Positions 1 to 9,177 of a stretch of 64,000 nucleotides of DNA are shown one piece after another (position 1 is the stretch's first letter; every line of letters starts with the position of its first letter). This DNA is from SpSt-501 sp963700055 (GTDB lineage Bacteria > Desulfobacterota > Desulfobacteria > Desulfobacterales > SpSt-501), in NCBI GenBank assembly GCA_963700055.1, contig CAVOWH010000024.1:310001-374000 (forward strand). Reading direction: 5' to 3'. The notes beneath the pieces are model-generated. The model did not search any database. It had not been told where the DNA came from and saw only the letters and a list, made by a program, of their open reading frames with translations. A program made the position numbers and the translations under genes.

Positions 1-1
1 C

Positions 2-1246
2 CCCGAGCGGGAGGAGCGGCTGCTCTATACCCAGGACCAGATCCTCGAAGAAGGTTTGTTCGACATCGAGGGGGTCGTCGAACTCAAGCCCGACCCCGTG
101 GTCCTGGCCGACATTCAGCGCGTCCATTTTTGCGTTCCCGACGCCTGGAGCATCGCCACCGAATCCCATTTCATCAGCGCCGGCGGGGCCAAGACCGTCG
201 GCATGGCGGTGCTCGAACGGCAGGTCGACAAAGGCTTTGCCCTCGTGCGGCCCCCCGGCCACCATGCCATGCGCGTCGCCCACGGCTCGCGCGGCTTCTG
301 CAACATCAACATCGAGGCCGTCATGATCGAGTTCCTGCGGCGCAAATACGGAGTGGACCGGGTGGCGATCGTCGACACGGACTGCCACCACGGCGACGGC
401 ACCCAGGACATTTACTGGCACGATCCCAACACGCTGTTCATCTCCCTGCACCAGGACGGCCGGACGCTTTATCCCGGCAGCGGGTTTCCCGGCGAACTGG
501 GCGGGCCGAACGCCGTGGGCTACACCCTCAACATCCCGCTGCCGCCCCACACCAGCGAAGAAGGCTTCCTGCACGTCATCCGCAACGCCGTCCGGCCCAT
601 CCTGGACGATTTCAAGCCGCAGCTCGTCGTCAATTCGGCCGGCCAGGACAATCACTACACAGACCCCATCACCAACATGAATTTCTCGGCCCAGGGCTAT
701 GCGGAGCTGACCGCTCTGCTGAACGCCGATATCGCCGTGCTGGAAGGGGGCTACTCCATCGAAGGCGCCCTTCCCTACGTGAATCTGGGGATCGTCCTCG
801 CCATGGCCGGCCTGGACTACAGCAAGGTTCGGGAGCCGGACTACGACCGGCGCCAGATCCGGCAGTCCGAAGCGGTGACCGATGCGGTCAAGAATGTCAC
901 CGACCTCATCCTCTCCTGCTGGGTCGGGCGCCGGCAGCTGCGCGAAGCAATGCTGGAGAAAAGCGACAGCCACCGGCGCACGCGCCGCATCTTTTACGAT
1001 ACCGACCGGTTCGCAGAATCGCAGCAGGAGGAAGCGAGGATCTGCGATGCGTGCGGCGGTGCGCTGCGGATCGACTCCGTGTCCGACCGCGGCCCCCACA
1101 TCCTGGCGGTCCACATTCCCCGCAAGGCCTGCGGCCGCTGCCGGCAAGCCGGCCTGCAGTGGTATGAGCAGGCCCCGGTCAAACGCTTCGACCGGGTGTT
1201 TCTGCAGGACGGCGAAGAAGACAAATACATCCTAAAAAAGAGCTGA
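2..1246 (+). CDS. Histone deacetylase family protein (5' end outside window)
   Basis: The frame is open to the left edge and begins PEREERLL, which fits the region just after the usual N-terminus of this family, so the true start is outside the window. A TTG at 56 is unlikely to be the start. Zinc-site and charge-relay motifs of the arginase/deacetylase fold are visible: RPPGHHA, DTDCHHGDG (Asp and His ligands) and AGQDNH, the counterpart of the usual AGFDAH. Bacterial members remove acetyl or related acyl groups from proteins, polyamines or small amides; the substrate here is unknown. Unusually, the C-terminal 80 or so residues carry two CxxC pairs (CDACGG and CGRC), which suggests an added zinc ribbon. 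A sensor kinase follows 47 bp downstream on the same strand. Confidence 0.88.
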   Translation, partial: PEREERLLYTQDQILEEGLFDIEGVVELKPDPVVLADIQRVHFCVPDAWSIATESHFISAGGAKTVGMAVLERQVDKGFALVRPPGHHAMRVAHGSRGFCNINIEAVMIEFLRRKYGVDRVAIVDTDCHHGDGTQDIYWHDPNTLFISLHQDGRTLYPGSGFPGELGGPNAVGYTLNIPLPPHTSEEGFLHVIRNAVRPILDDFKPQLVVNSAGQDNHYTDPITNMNFSAQGYAELTALLNADIAVLEGGYSIEGALPYVNLGIVLAMAGLDYSKVREPDYDRRQIRQSEAVTDAVKNVTDLILSCWVGRRQLREAMLEKSDSHRRTRRIFYDTDRFAESQQEEARICDACGGALRIDSVSDRGPHILAVHIPRKACGRCRQAGLQWYEQAPVKRFDRVFLQDGEEDKYILKKS

Positions 1247-1293
1247 CGGGCCGAGGCGCGCACCGGTCGCCCACCCGGATCACAGGTGATCTC

Positions 1294-2832
1294 ATGGATT
1301 TGAATCAGCGCGAGCAACTGTTGCAGGCCGTTTTCGAGAATGCGCCGCTGGGCATCGCCATCGCCGACTCCGAGGGCCGGTTCGTGGAGGTGAACCAGGC
1401 TTTCCAGGAAATGCTGGGCTATACCCGGGAAGAGGCGCAGGCCCTGTCGTTTATCGACATCACCCACCCGGACGACCGCGTGGAAACCCTGCGGCTGAGC
1501 GAGGAGCTGCGTCACGGCCACGCTCCTTCCTGTCGGCAGGAAAAGCGCTTCGTGACGCGGGCAGGCGAATTCATCTGGGCGATCGTCCGGGTCACGGTCC
1601 TGCGCGACGAGGCGGGCACTGTCCGCTATTGGCTCGGGATCATGGAGAACATCATGGACCGGCGCCAGGCGGAACAAGAGCGGCAGCAAATGGCGGCCCA
1701 GGTCCAGCAGGCCCAGAAAATGGAGGCTATCGGAACCCTGGCCGGCGGCATCGCGCACGACTTCAACAACCTGCTGATGGCGATCCAGGGCAATGTCTCA
1801 CTGCTGATGCTGAACAAGGAGCCGCACCATCGCGACACCTCCTACCTGAAAAACATCGAAACCGCGGTCCAGCGCGCTTCCGAGCTGACCCGCCAGATCG
1901 TCGGGTTTGCGCGCGGCGGAAAGTATGAGGCCCGGATCACCGATCTCAATCAGGTGCTGGCGAAAGCGGCCGACATGTTCGGACGGTCCAAAAAAGAAAT
2001 CACCGTCCACACCCAGCTTCAGAGGGATTTGTGGACGGTGGAGGCTGACCAGAGCCAGATCGAGCAGGTCTTGCTGGGCATGTTCGTCAACGCGTGGCAG
2101 GCCATGCCGGACGGCGGGGAGTTGCGCCTGGCGACCACCAACGCCGTCGTCGACCCGCAGGATCCTCAGAAACCGCCGGACGCCGCCGCCGGCCGTTACG
2201 CCTGCATCGCCATCGTCGACACCGGAGTCGGTATGGATGCCGCGGTCCAGGCGCGGATTTTTGAGCCCTTCTTCACGACCAAGGCTACGGGCCAGGCGAC
2301 GGGATTGGGGCTATCCTCCGCCTTCGGCATCATCAAGAACCACCGCGGGTTTATAACGGTACAAAGCCAGCCGGGCCGCGGGTCCATTTTCAGAGTCCAT
2401 CTTCCCGCGGCCGGAAAGAAGACGCCGCCGCCGGCACCGGTACAGAGGCGCGGCGATAAATCCACCCATGCCATTCTGCTGGTGGAAGATGAGGAAATCG
2501 TTGCCGAGATCGGGCGACAGATGCTGGAGCGGCTGGGGCACCGGGTGCTGATGGCGCGAACCGGTGCCGAGGCGCTGGCCCTGTATGACCAGCACCAGGC
2601 CGAGATCGACCTCGTCATCCTGGACATGATCATGCCCGGCATGGGTGGCAGCGCCGTGTTCGACCACCTGCGCGCCATCAATCCGGACGTGCCGGTGCTG
2701 CTTTCGAGCGGCTACAGTCTCAACGGCCAGGCTCTGGATATCCTCAACCGCGGCTGCCGGGGTTTCATCCAGAAGCCCTTCAGCATCGAGCAGCTCGAAC
2801 AGAAAATCAGCGAAAGCCTGTCGGGGTCTTGA
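1294..2832 (+). CDS. PAS-domain hybrid sensor histidine kinase with C-terminal receiver
   Basis: A 512-residue soluble two-component kinase with no membrane segments, so it probably senses a cytoplasmic signal. Order: PAS domain (about residues 8-125), short coiled linker, HisKA with the phospho-acceptor in GGIAHDFNNLL (His155), HATPase with a DTGVGMD N-box region and a GLGLSS G-box, then a receiver (about 392-510) starting ILLVEDEE, with acceptor Asp444 in LVILDMIMPG and a KPF lysine near the end. The HDFNNLL type is common in delta-proteobacterial hybrid kinases. No output regulator is adjacent. The downstream liv transporter is a possible target, but only by proximity. The ATG at 1294 has only a weak AGGTGA ahead of it. 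Confidence 0.93.
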   Translation: MDLNQREQLLQAVFENAPLGIAIADSEGRFVEVNQAFQEMLGYTREEAQALSFIDITHPDDRVETLRLSEELRHGHAPSCRQEKRFVTRAGEFIWAIVRVTVLRDEAGTVRYWLGIMENIMDRRQAEQERQQMAAQVQQAQKMEAIGTLAGGIAHDFNNLLMAIQGNVSLLMLNKEPHHRDTSYLKNIETAVQRASELTRQIVGFARGGKYEARITDLNQVLAKAADMFGRSKKEITVHTQLQRDLWTVEADQSQIEQVLLGMFVNAWQAMPDGGELRLATTNAVVDPQDPQKPPDAAAGRYACIAIVDTGVGMDAAVQARIFEPFFTTKATGQATGLGLSSAFGIIKNHRGFITVQSQPGRGSIFRVHLPAAGKKTPPPAPVQRRGDKSTHAILLVEDEEIVAEIGRQMLERLGHRVLMARTGAEALALYDQHQAEIDLVILDMIMPGMGGSAVFDHLRAINPDVPVLLSSGYSLNGQALDILNRGCRGFIQKPFSIEQLEQKISESLSGS

Positions 2833-3098
2833 ACATCGACCGGGCCGGAGCCGCCCGGCATCCGAACGGCGGCGGCCGGCGGCCAGGTTTTCGCATGCCA
2901 CGCTCCGGGCCTTTAACCTGCTGGGGAGAAACCGCCGTGGAAACGATCGCTTCGGCCGTTTTCCACCCTTGCCATCCAACCCGGACAGCCGTTGTCGCAA
3001 ATGAAAGGAGGTTTCGAAGGGGTTGACGTAAAGCCATCATCGTCTGAAGGCGGATTGTAAAAATTCAGTTTATCCCATCTGGAGATAAGGAGGGTCCC

Positions 3099-4349
3099 AT
3101 GTCCCGAAAGAACGTTGCCGTCGCTTTGATTTTGATTTCTTTGATTTTGATGCCTTGCTTCGCCATGGCCCAGGAGAAACTCATTCGCATCGGCGCCCTG
3201 TACCCGATGACCGGCCGCTCGGGCCTCTACGGGCTGGATTCGGTGGCCGCGGCCGAAATGGCGATCGACGAGATCAACAGCAAGGGCGGTGCGGCCGGCT
3301 ACAAGATCGACATCGTCTTCACCGACAGCAAGTCCAAACCGGCGTACGCGGTGCGGGTGGCCGAGCGCTACATCACCGAAGACAAAGTTCACTTCCTCTT
3401 CGGGGTGGTCAGCTCAGGGGTCGGGCTGGCCGTGACCGAAATTTCCAAACAGAACAAAGTCATTTTCGTCGGGACCGATCACGCGGCCACCGAACTCACG
3501 CTGGACAACTACCAGCCCTACTATTTCCGCGTTTCCAACAATACCTTCCAGTCCATGACGGCCGGAGCCCTGTACCTCAAGGAACTCCAGAAGGAAAAAC
3601 CCTGGAAAACCATCGCCTACATCGGTCCCGATTACGCCTACGGGCACAGCCAGGTCGAAGAGATTCAGTACAACCTCAAGCGTTTCGGGGTGGAGTTCCA
3701 GTTGGTCAGCAAATACCTGCCGAAGCTCTATGAACCGGACTACACGAGCTACATCACCTCGATCATCAAGGACAAGCCCGACATCCTCGTCTCCGGATTC
3801 TGGGGCGGGGATACGGTCGCTTTCATCAAACAGGCGAAGGCCTACGGTCTGTTCGAAAAAATGCTTTATTTCCACCCGGACGCCGGCGGCAACTACGAGG
3901 TGATGAGCGCGATGGAAGGCGAAATGCCCGCCGGCATAGTCCTGTCCGCACGCCATCACAACAATTGGCCGGACACGGAGTTGAACCGGAAATACGTGGC
4001 GGAGTTCAAACGCCGCACCGGTCGCTATCCGACCTATGCCGCCGAGGGCGCTTATGCCGGGATTTACGCGATCGCCAAGGCCGTCGAGAAAGTCGGCACC
4101 CCCGACGATACCGAAGCGCTGGTCAAGGCCCTGGAAGGCCTGCAGATCAAGCTGCCGGAAGACCCCGAAGGGTTCACCTCCTTTATCGATCCGCAAACCC
4201 ACCAGATCGTCCAGATGCAGGCCATCGGCATCAGTGAACCAAGCGACAAGTTTCCGCCGGCAAAGATGATGCTGGGCAAATGGAAGATCTACAAGGCGGA
4301 TGAGCTGATGCCCCCCAAGGAGTTGATCGAAAAGAAGATGAAGAAGTGA
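3099..4349 (+). CDS. livK: ABC transporter periplasmic substrate-binding protein (LivK family)
   Basis: A 416-residue type I periplasmic binding protein and the first gene of a five-gene HAAT-family importer operon. A strong AAGGAGGG lies just upstream of the ATG. A signal peptide is clear: positively charged MSRKN, a hydrophobic core to about residue 22, then an AMA-type cleavage site before QEKLIRIGALYPMTG. The Leu/Ile/Val-binding fold follows throughout (GALYPMTG, INSKGG, FLFGVVSSG, YIGPDYAYG). Relatives bind branched-chain amino acids, amides, urea or aromatic acids, and the sequence alone does not say which. A downstream alcohol dehydrogenase and aldehyde oxidoreductase remnant leave a non-amino-acid substrate open. 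Confidence 0.92.
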   Translation: MSRKNVAVALILISLILMPCFAMAQEKLIRIGALYPMTGRSGLYGLDSVAAAEMAIDEINSKGGAAGYKIDIVFTDSKSKPAYAVRVAERYITEDKVHFLFGVVSSGVGLAVTEISKQNKVIFVGTDHAATELTLDNYQPYYFRVSNNTFQSMTAGALYLKELQKEKPWKTIAYIGPDYAYGHSQVEEIQYNLKRFGVEFQLVSKYLPKLYEPDYTSYITSIIKDKPDILVSGFWGGDTVAFIKQAKAYGLFEKMLYFHPDAGGNYEVMSAMEGEMPAGIVLSARHHNNWPDTELNRKYVAEFKRRTGRYPTYAAEGAYAGIYAIAKAVEKVGTPDDTEALVKALEGLQIKLPEDPEGFTSFIDPQTHQIVQMQAIGISEPSDKFPPAKMMLGKWKIYKADELMPPKELIEKKMKK

Positions 4350-4429
4350 CCGGTGCGCCTCGTCGGATCGCTCGTCTCGGAAGGGGCGCCGGCCCCTTCC
4401 GAAATTTCAAACGCTAGGATACCCTCGCG

Positions 4430-5317
4430 ATGGACATTTACTTCATCGTAACGCAGCTCATCAGCGGTTTCACCATGGCCACGCTTTTGTTTCTCGTCGC
4501 CAGCGGGCTGACGCTGATCTTTGGCGTGGGCAACATTTTCAATTTCGCGCACGGCTCGTTTTACATGCTCGGCGCCTATTTCGGATACCAGCTGGTCAGC
4601 GTCTGGAAGGTGAACTTCTGGATCGCGCTCGTGGCGGCCGGCGCCGGTGCGGGCCTGGTCGGGGCGGGCGCCGAATTCCTCTTCTTGCGCCGCATCTACG
4701 GCCGTGCCCAGGAAGGCGGCTTCCAGATCCTGCTGACCTACTGCCTGATCTTGATTTTCGATGACCTCGTCAAGCTGATCTGGGGCACCGAATACAAGTC
4801 GGTGTCCAAGCCCCCCGGTTTCCAGGGCGCGGTAAGAATGGGCGACATCTCCATACCCACCTACAACTTCGCCATCATTGTCATCGGCCTGCTGGTCGTC
4901 GTCACGGCCTGGTGGATTCTATCCCGGACGCGCCCGGGGCGCATTGCGCGCGCGTCCGCGGTGGATCGGGAGATGCTGGGGTCCCTCGGTGTGAACGTGC
5001 CCCTCACGCTCACCGTTGTGTTCGGGCTGGCCACGGCCTTGGGGGGCATGACCGGCGCCCTGGCGGCGCCATTGCGGTCGGTCACCCCGGGAGCCGGTAT
5101 CGAAGTCATCATCGACTCGTTGATCGTCGTGGTCCTCGGCGGCATGAGCAATTTCTGGGGCGCCTGGCTGGGGGCGGTGCTGCTGGGTGAAGTCAACGCG
5201 TTTGCCGTCGCCTATGTGCCCGAGTGGGCCACGCTGTTCAGCTACCTCGTCATGGTGGTGACCTTGATCTTCAAACCCGAGGGGTTGTTTGCGCCCACCC
5301 GAATGCGAAAGGGGTGA
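4430..5317 (+). CDS. livH: Branched-chain-type ABC transporter permease LivH
   Basis: A 295-residue inner-membrane permease of the LivH type. The hallmark N-terminal stretch LTLIFGVGNIFNFAHG is present, and about eight hydrophobic segments span the protein. The cytoplasmic loop containing TALGGMTGALAAP and the VLGGMSNFWGAWLGA segment near the C-terminus match the family. It forms the translocation pore with LivM. The stop is 2 bp before the livM ATG, so the two are tightly coupled. The 80-bp gap after livK has no obvious terminator, consistent with one transcript. Confidence 0.94.
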   Translation: MDIYFIVTQLISGFTMATLLFLVASGLTLIFGVGNIFNFAHGSFYMLGAYFGYQLVSVWKVNFWIALVAAGAGAGLVGAGAEFLFLRRIYGRAQEGGFQILLTYCLILIFDDLVKLIWGTEYKSVSKPPGFQGAVRMGDISIPTYNFAIIVIGLLVVVTAWWILSRTRPGRIARASAVDREMLGSLGVNVPLTLTVVFGLATALGGMTGALAAPLRSVTPGAGIEVIIDSLIVVVLGGMSNFWGAWLGAVLLGEVNAFAVAYVPEWATLFSYLVMVVTLIFKPEGLFAPTRMRKG

Positions 5318-5319
5318 CG

Positions 5320-6303
5320 ATGGTCAGTTCCAGCAAGTACAAATTCGGACTGCTGTGGAGCGTGGGCCTTGTCGCGTTCGCCTTGGTGCCGGTGCTGATG
5401 ACTTCTCGCTATCAAATGAACTTGGCGAACCACATCCTGATATGGGGCCTTTTCGCCGTTTCCTTCAACATGCTCTGGGGCGTCACCGGGATGCTCTCCT
5501 TCGGTCAAGCCCTGTATTTCGGGATCGGGGCCTACAGCATCGGCCTGTTGGTCACCCACGCCGGGAAGTCCTGGTATCTGGCCGCAATCCCCATCGGGCT
5601 GGCCACCGCCGCGGTCCTGTCTTTTCTGCTCGGGCTGCTGGTGATCCGCGTCAGCGGCGTTTATTTCACCATGCTGACGCTGGCCTTCGCTCAACTGGCA
5701 TGGCAGATCACCTTCAAATGGTATGACTTCACCGGAGGCGACGACGGCATTCAAGGCATCATTCCGCCGGGCGTTTTATCCAACAAAATGGTTTACTACT
5801 ATTTCGTCTTGGTGATCGTCTTTCTTTCGGTCTGGTTTCTGAAGCGGCTGGCCTATTCCCCGTTCGGGCTGGTCCTGCGCTGCATTCAGCAAAACCCCAA
5901 TCGGGTCCGTTTTGTCGGGCGCAGCGTGAAAATGAATCAGCTGCGCATCTATGTGATCTCATCGGTTTTTGCCGCCATGGCCGGCGCTCTGATGGCCGGC
6001 GTTGACAACTCCATCCACACCGACATGTTTTTCTGGACGACTTCCGGGGAGGTCATCTTGATGTCGGTGCTGGGAGGGATCAATCAGTTCTTCGGGCCGT
6101 TCATCGGCGCGGTGATCCTCATCCTGCTGGAGGACATCATCGGCGCCAAGACGGAATTCTGGCCGATTGTTCTCGGCACCATTATTATGATCTTCGTCAT
6201 CGTTTTTCCCAAAGGCGTCGTCGGTGAAATCCGCCACCTCAAACATCGTTTGAAGGCCACGAACGACGCGGGAGGCGGGCATGAAACCAATGCTCCGACT
6301 TGA
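5320..6303 (+). CDS. livM: Branched-chain-type ABC transporter permease LivM
   Basis: A 327-residue second permease of the importer. The start was set at the ATG at 5320 (MVSSSKYKF), immediately after the livH stop; the frame is open further upstream, but that part would overlap livH and encodes unrelated residues. Typical LivM features are HILIWGLFAVSFNMLWGVTG, LSFGQALYFGIGAY, a central FTGGDDGIQGI loop and the SVLGGINQFFGPFIGA segment, with about nine membrane helices. The 3' end overlaps livG by 23 bp, which implies translational coupling. Confidence 0.94.
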   Translation: MVSSSKYKFGLLWSVGLVAFALVPVLMTSRYQMNLANHILIWGLFAVSFNMLWGVTGMLSFGQALYFGIGAYSIGLLVTHAGKSWYLAAIPIGLATAAVLSFLLGLLVIRVSGVYFTMLTLAFAQLAWQITFKWYDFTGGDDGIQGIIPPGVLSNKMVYYYFVLVIVFLSVWFLKRLAYSPFGLVLRCIQQNPNRVRFVGRSVKMNQLRIYVISSVFAAMAGALMAGVDNSIHTDMFFWTTSGEVILMSVLGGINQFFGPFIGAVILILLEDIIGAKTEFWPIVLGTIIMIFVIVFPKGVVGEIRHLKHRLKATNDAGGGHETNAPT

Positions 6304-7033
6304 AGGTCTAAAAAAATCATTCGGCGGGCTGCGGGTCACCGACGAGGTGAGCTTTGAGATCCAACCGCAGGAAATCGCCGCCATCATCGGACCGAACGGG
6401 GCCGGCAAGACAACGCTCTTCAACCAGATCACCGGTTATCTGGCCCCCGATGCCGGGCATGTGTTTCTGCAGGGACAGGAGATCGTCGGGCTGACCCCGC
6501 AAGCCATCGTCAAAAAGGGCGTCGGCCGAGCGTTCCAGATCGCCTCCATTTTCCCGGACGAGACGGCCCTGGACAATGTCCGGGTCGCCTGCATGTCCAA
6601 ACTCAACCAAACCCGTCATCTCTGGCGGCCGGTCGAGCAGTTCAACCAAGCCACCGAACAGGCCTATGCCATCCTGGAGAGCCTGGGACTGGAGCGCCAA
6701 GCCGATCGCATGGCGTTTGAGCTGGCGCACGGCGACCAGAAGCTCCTCGACATCGGCATTGCCCTGGTGTTGGAGCCCCGGCTGCTGCTCCTGGATGAAC
6801 CCACGGCCGGAATGTCTCCCGAGGAACGCCAGTTGACCCGCCAGCTGATCAAGAAGCTGTGGAATCAATACCAGCTGACCCTCATTTTTATCGAACATGA
6901 CATGGACATGGTCTTCGGGATCGCGGAGCGGATCATGGTGCTGAACCACGGGATGCTGATCGCCGACGGCACACCGGCCGAGATCCGCAGCAACAAAGAG
7001 GTGATCACGGCGTACCTGGGAGATGAGGCGTAA
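6281..7033 (+). CDS. livG: Branched-chain-type ABC transporter ATP-binding protein LivG
   Basis: A 250-residue ATPase energising the LivHM pore. Walker A is GPNGAGKTTL, the signature region is ELAHGDQK (a usual LivG variant of LSGGQ), Walker B is LLLLDEPTAGM, and the switch histidine lies in FIEHDMD. The C-terminus ends with the family-typical EIRSNKEVITAYLGDEA. It overlaps livM by 23 bp and livF by one base (TAATG), so the operon is translationally coupled. Confidence 0.95.
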   Translation: MKPMLRLEGLKKSFGGLRVTDEVSFEIQPQEIAAIIGPNGAGKTTLFNQITGYLAPDAGHVFLQGQEIVGLTPQAIVKKGVGRAFQIASIFPDETALDNVRVACMSKLNQTRHLWRPVEQFNQATEQAYAILESLGLERQADRMAFELAHGDQKLLDIGIALVLEPRLLLLDEPTAGMSPEERQLTRQLIKKLWNQYQLTLIFIEHDMDMVFGIAERIMVLNHGMLIADGTPAEIRSNKEVITAYLGDEA

Positions 7034-7737
7034 TGGACGCGATTCTCGATGCGCGGGAGATCAACACCTTCTACGGCAGGAGCCACATCCTCTTCGATGT
7101 CAGCCTCTCGGTGCCGGAGGGAGAAACGGTCTGCTTGATGGGACGAAACGGTGCCGGGAAAACGACGACCTTCCGCACCCTGGCGGGGCTGGCTCCGTGC
7201 AAGACCGGGGCGGTCGTGTTCAAAGGGAAAAATTGCACACGCTTTCCGTCTTATAAAATGGCGCGCATGGGATTGGGGTTTGTCCCCGAGGACCGGCGGA
7301 TCCTGGGACCGTTGACCGTACTGGAGAACCTCGAGTTGGGGAAAATACCCGCTCGCAGGGGGCCGTGGACCTTGGAGAAGGTGTTGGCCCAGTTCCCGAT
7401 TCTCAAGAACATGACGCATCGTATGGGCGGAACCCTTTCCGGCGGAGAACAGCAGATGCTGACCATTGCCCGTTCCCTGATGGGGAATCCCGACCTGTTG
7501 GTCCTGGATGAGCCCACCGAAGGACTGTCACCGGTCATCGTGGCTGAGCTCCGCGAGCTGATCGTAAGCCTCAAGCGCGCGGAAACCACCATTCTGCTCT
7601 CCGAGCAAAATATTCGCTTTGCGTTGACGGTCACCGACCGGGTTTTCATCATCGACAAGGGGCACATCGTCTATTCCGGTATGGTGGAGGAATTCAAAGA
7701 AAAAACCGATCTGCAAAAAAAATACTTGTCTGTTTGA
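7033..7737 (+). CDS. livF: Branched-chain-type ABC transporter ATP-binding protein LivF
   Basis: A 234-residue second ATPase subunit. Walker A GRNGAGKTTT, signature TLSGGEQQML, Walker B LLVLDEPTEGL and the LivF-specific LSEQN in place of the usual H-loop sequence are all visible. It shares one base with livG. It is the last transporter gene; the next gene (an iron alcohol dehydrogenase) starts 37 bp later on the same strand and may be co-transcribed. Confidence 0.95.
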   Translation: MDAILDAREINTFYGRSHILFDVSLSVPEGETVCLMGRNGAGKTTTFRTLAGLAPCKTGAVVFKGKNCTRFPSYKMARMGLGFVPEDRRILGPLTVLENLELGKIPARRGPWTLEKVLAQFPILKNMTHRMGGTLSGGEQQMLTIARSLMGNPDLLVLDEPTEGLSPVIVAELRELIVSLKRAETTILLSEQNIRFALTVTDRVFIIDKGHIVYSGMVEEFKEKTDLQKKYLSV

Positions 7738-7774
7738 ATCACACCCGATCGAAACCATGCCGAAGGAGGTTCGC

Positions 7775-8932
7775 ATGCTGAAGACCATCCTGTTCCAGAC
7801 GACACCACGAATCCTGATGGGCCGAGGGGCCTTGGCCCAAACAGCGGCTGAAGTCAATCGGCTCAAGGCCCGCAGAGTGTTGATCGTGACCGATAAGGGC
7901 TTGGTGGCCGCCGGATTGGCGTCACGGCTGGAAGCGGTTCTGACCGGCGCCGGCATCGCCTGGACCCGCTTCGATTCGGTTGAACCGGACCCCCGCTTTG
8001 AAATCGCCGTTCAAGCAGCCGAGATGGCGAAAAAGGAGAAGACCGACCTGGTGATCGGTCTCGGGGGGGGCTCTCCTCTGGATATCGCCAAGGTTTGCGC
8101 CATCCTGGCCACGAACACCAAGCCCGTCAGCGAGTTGTTCGGAGTCGACATGGTGCCCGAGGCCGGACTGATCACCATTCTGATCCCCACCACGGCAGGC
8201 ACCGGGAGCGAAGTCACGCCGATTGCCATCCTCAGCGACGAGCACGAAAAGTTGAAAAAAGGAATCGTCAGCCCGCGCTTGTTTCCGGCCGCGGCGATCC
8301 TGGATCCCGACCTCACGGTGGGGATGCCCCCCGGAGTTACTGCGGCGACCGGCCTGGATGCGCTGATTCATGCGGTGGAGGCATTCACATCGAAGAACGC
8401 CAATTCCATCAGCGATGTCCTGGCCCGTCAGGCCATGAAGCTGGTTTTCGAAAATATCCGCAAGGCCTACGCCAATGGGGAGGACATAGAGGCACGCGCC
8501 AACATGCTGGAGGGCAGCCTTCTGGCCGGGATGGCCTTTGCCAACGCGGGAGTCACCGCCGTGCATGCTTTTGCCTATCCGATCGGCGCCGAGTTTCACA
8601 TCCCGCACGGCGTCGCCAACAGCATCATGCTGCCGCCCGTAATGGAATTCAATATGATGGGCAACCTGGAAAAATTCGCCGCGATGGCTCAAATCTTCGG
8701 TGAGCCCGTTGCAGGGTTGAACCAGCGCGAGCGCGCGCGGCGGATGGTCAAGGCCCTGCGCGAACTCGTGGAGGACCTGCGGATTCCGCAGCACCTGCGC
8801 GAGTTCGGCGTTGGCGAGCATCACATTCCGGCACTGGCCCAAGGGGTCATGAAGGTCACCCGCCTGCTGGCCAACAACCCGCGGCGGATCACCCAGGCGG
8901 ACGCCGAGGCCATTTACCGCGAGGTCCTCTAG
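7775..8932 (+). CDS. Iron-containing (group III) alcohol dehydrogenase
   Basis: A 385-residue protein. The start is the ATG at 7775, because AAGGAGG at 7763-7769 is ideally spaced for it and would lie inside the gene if the ATG at 7757 were used. Motifs of the group III family are GLGGGSPLDIAK (nucleotide binding), PTTAGTGSEVTP and the iron ligands in DALIHAVEAF and HAFAYPIGAEFHIPHG. It oxidises an alcohol or reduces an aldehyde with NAD(P). Its position after the transporter, and before a remnant of an aldehyde:ferredoxin oxidoreductase, suggests an alcohol-to-aldehyde-to-acid route that has since been partly lost. Confidence 0.93.
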   Translation: MLKTILFQTTPRILMGRGALAQTAAEVNRLKARRVLIVTDKGLVAAGLASRLEAVLTGAGIAWTRFDSVEPDPRFEIAVQAAEMAKKEKTDLVIGLGGGSPLDIAKVCAILATNTKPVSELFGVDMVPEAGLITILIPTTAGTGSEVTPIAILSDEHEKLKKGIVSPRLFPAAAILDPDLTVGMPPGVTAATGLDALIHAVEAFTSKNANSISDVLARQAMKLVFENIRKAYANGEDIEARANMLEGSLLAGMAFANAGVTAVHAFAYPIGAEFHIPHGVANSIMLPPVMEFNMMGNLEKFAAMAQIFGEPVAGLNQRERARRMVKALRELVEDLRIPQHLREFGVGEHHIPALAQGVMKVTRLLANNPRRITQADAEAIYREVL

Positions 8933-8968
8933 CGTCGTTCGGCCCAAGAAGGAGCGCACCCCCCCAGG

Positions 8969-9097
8969 CGTGATTTCCACAACATCGCCCTGCGCCTCGA
9001 TGTGTCTCAAAAAGCCTTCGAGATCGAAAAAGTCCCGGACTCCGTTCTGAAACAAACGCTGGGGGGCAAGGGGCTGGAATGCCGATGGAAGGCCTGA
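8969..9097 (+). pseudogene. Remnant of an aldehyde:ferredoxin oxidoreductase N-terminus
   Basis: This frame reads RDFHNIALRLDVSQKAFEIE, then continues VPDSVLKQTLGGKGL, before it loses similarity and stops. The pattern (L-R-V/L-D near the start, E-I/V-E, then LGGKGL) is that of the first 40 or so residues of tungsten aldehyde:ferredoxin oxidoreductases, which normally run past 580 residues. No ATG is present and everything after LGGKGL is missing. The remnant lies 36 bp after the alcohol dehydrogenase, a plausible former operon partner. The identification rests on remembered family consensus. Confidence 0.5.
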
Positions 9098-9177
9098 AAA
9101 GCCTTTCGGATAGCTGCCTTCCTCCGGAATAGACCTGGTCGATGGATCTGAGCGAAAGGAGGGACGTCAAGGGGCGG

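Noticed and set aside
2833..3098. A sigma-70 promoter for the liv operon at TTGACG (3023) with TTGTAA (3055)
   Set aside because: The spacing of 26 bp is too long for a functional pair; no better candidate was found in this gap.
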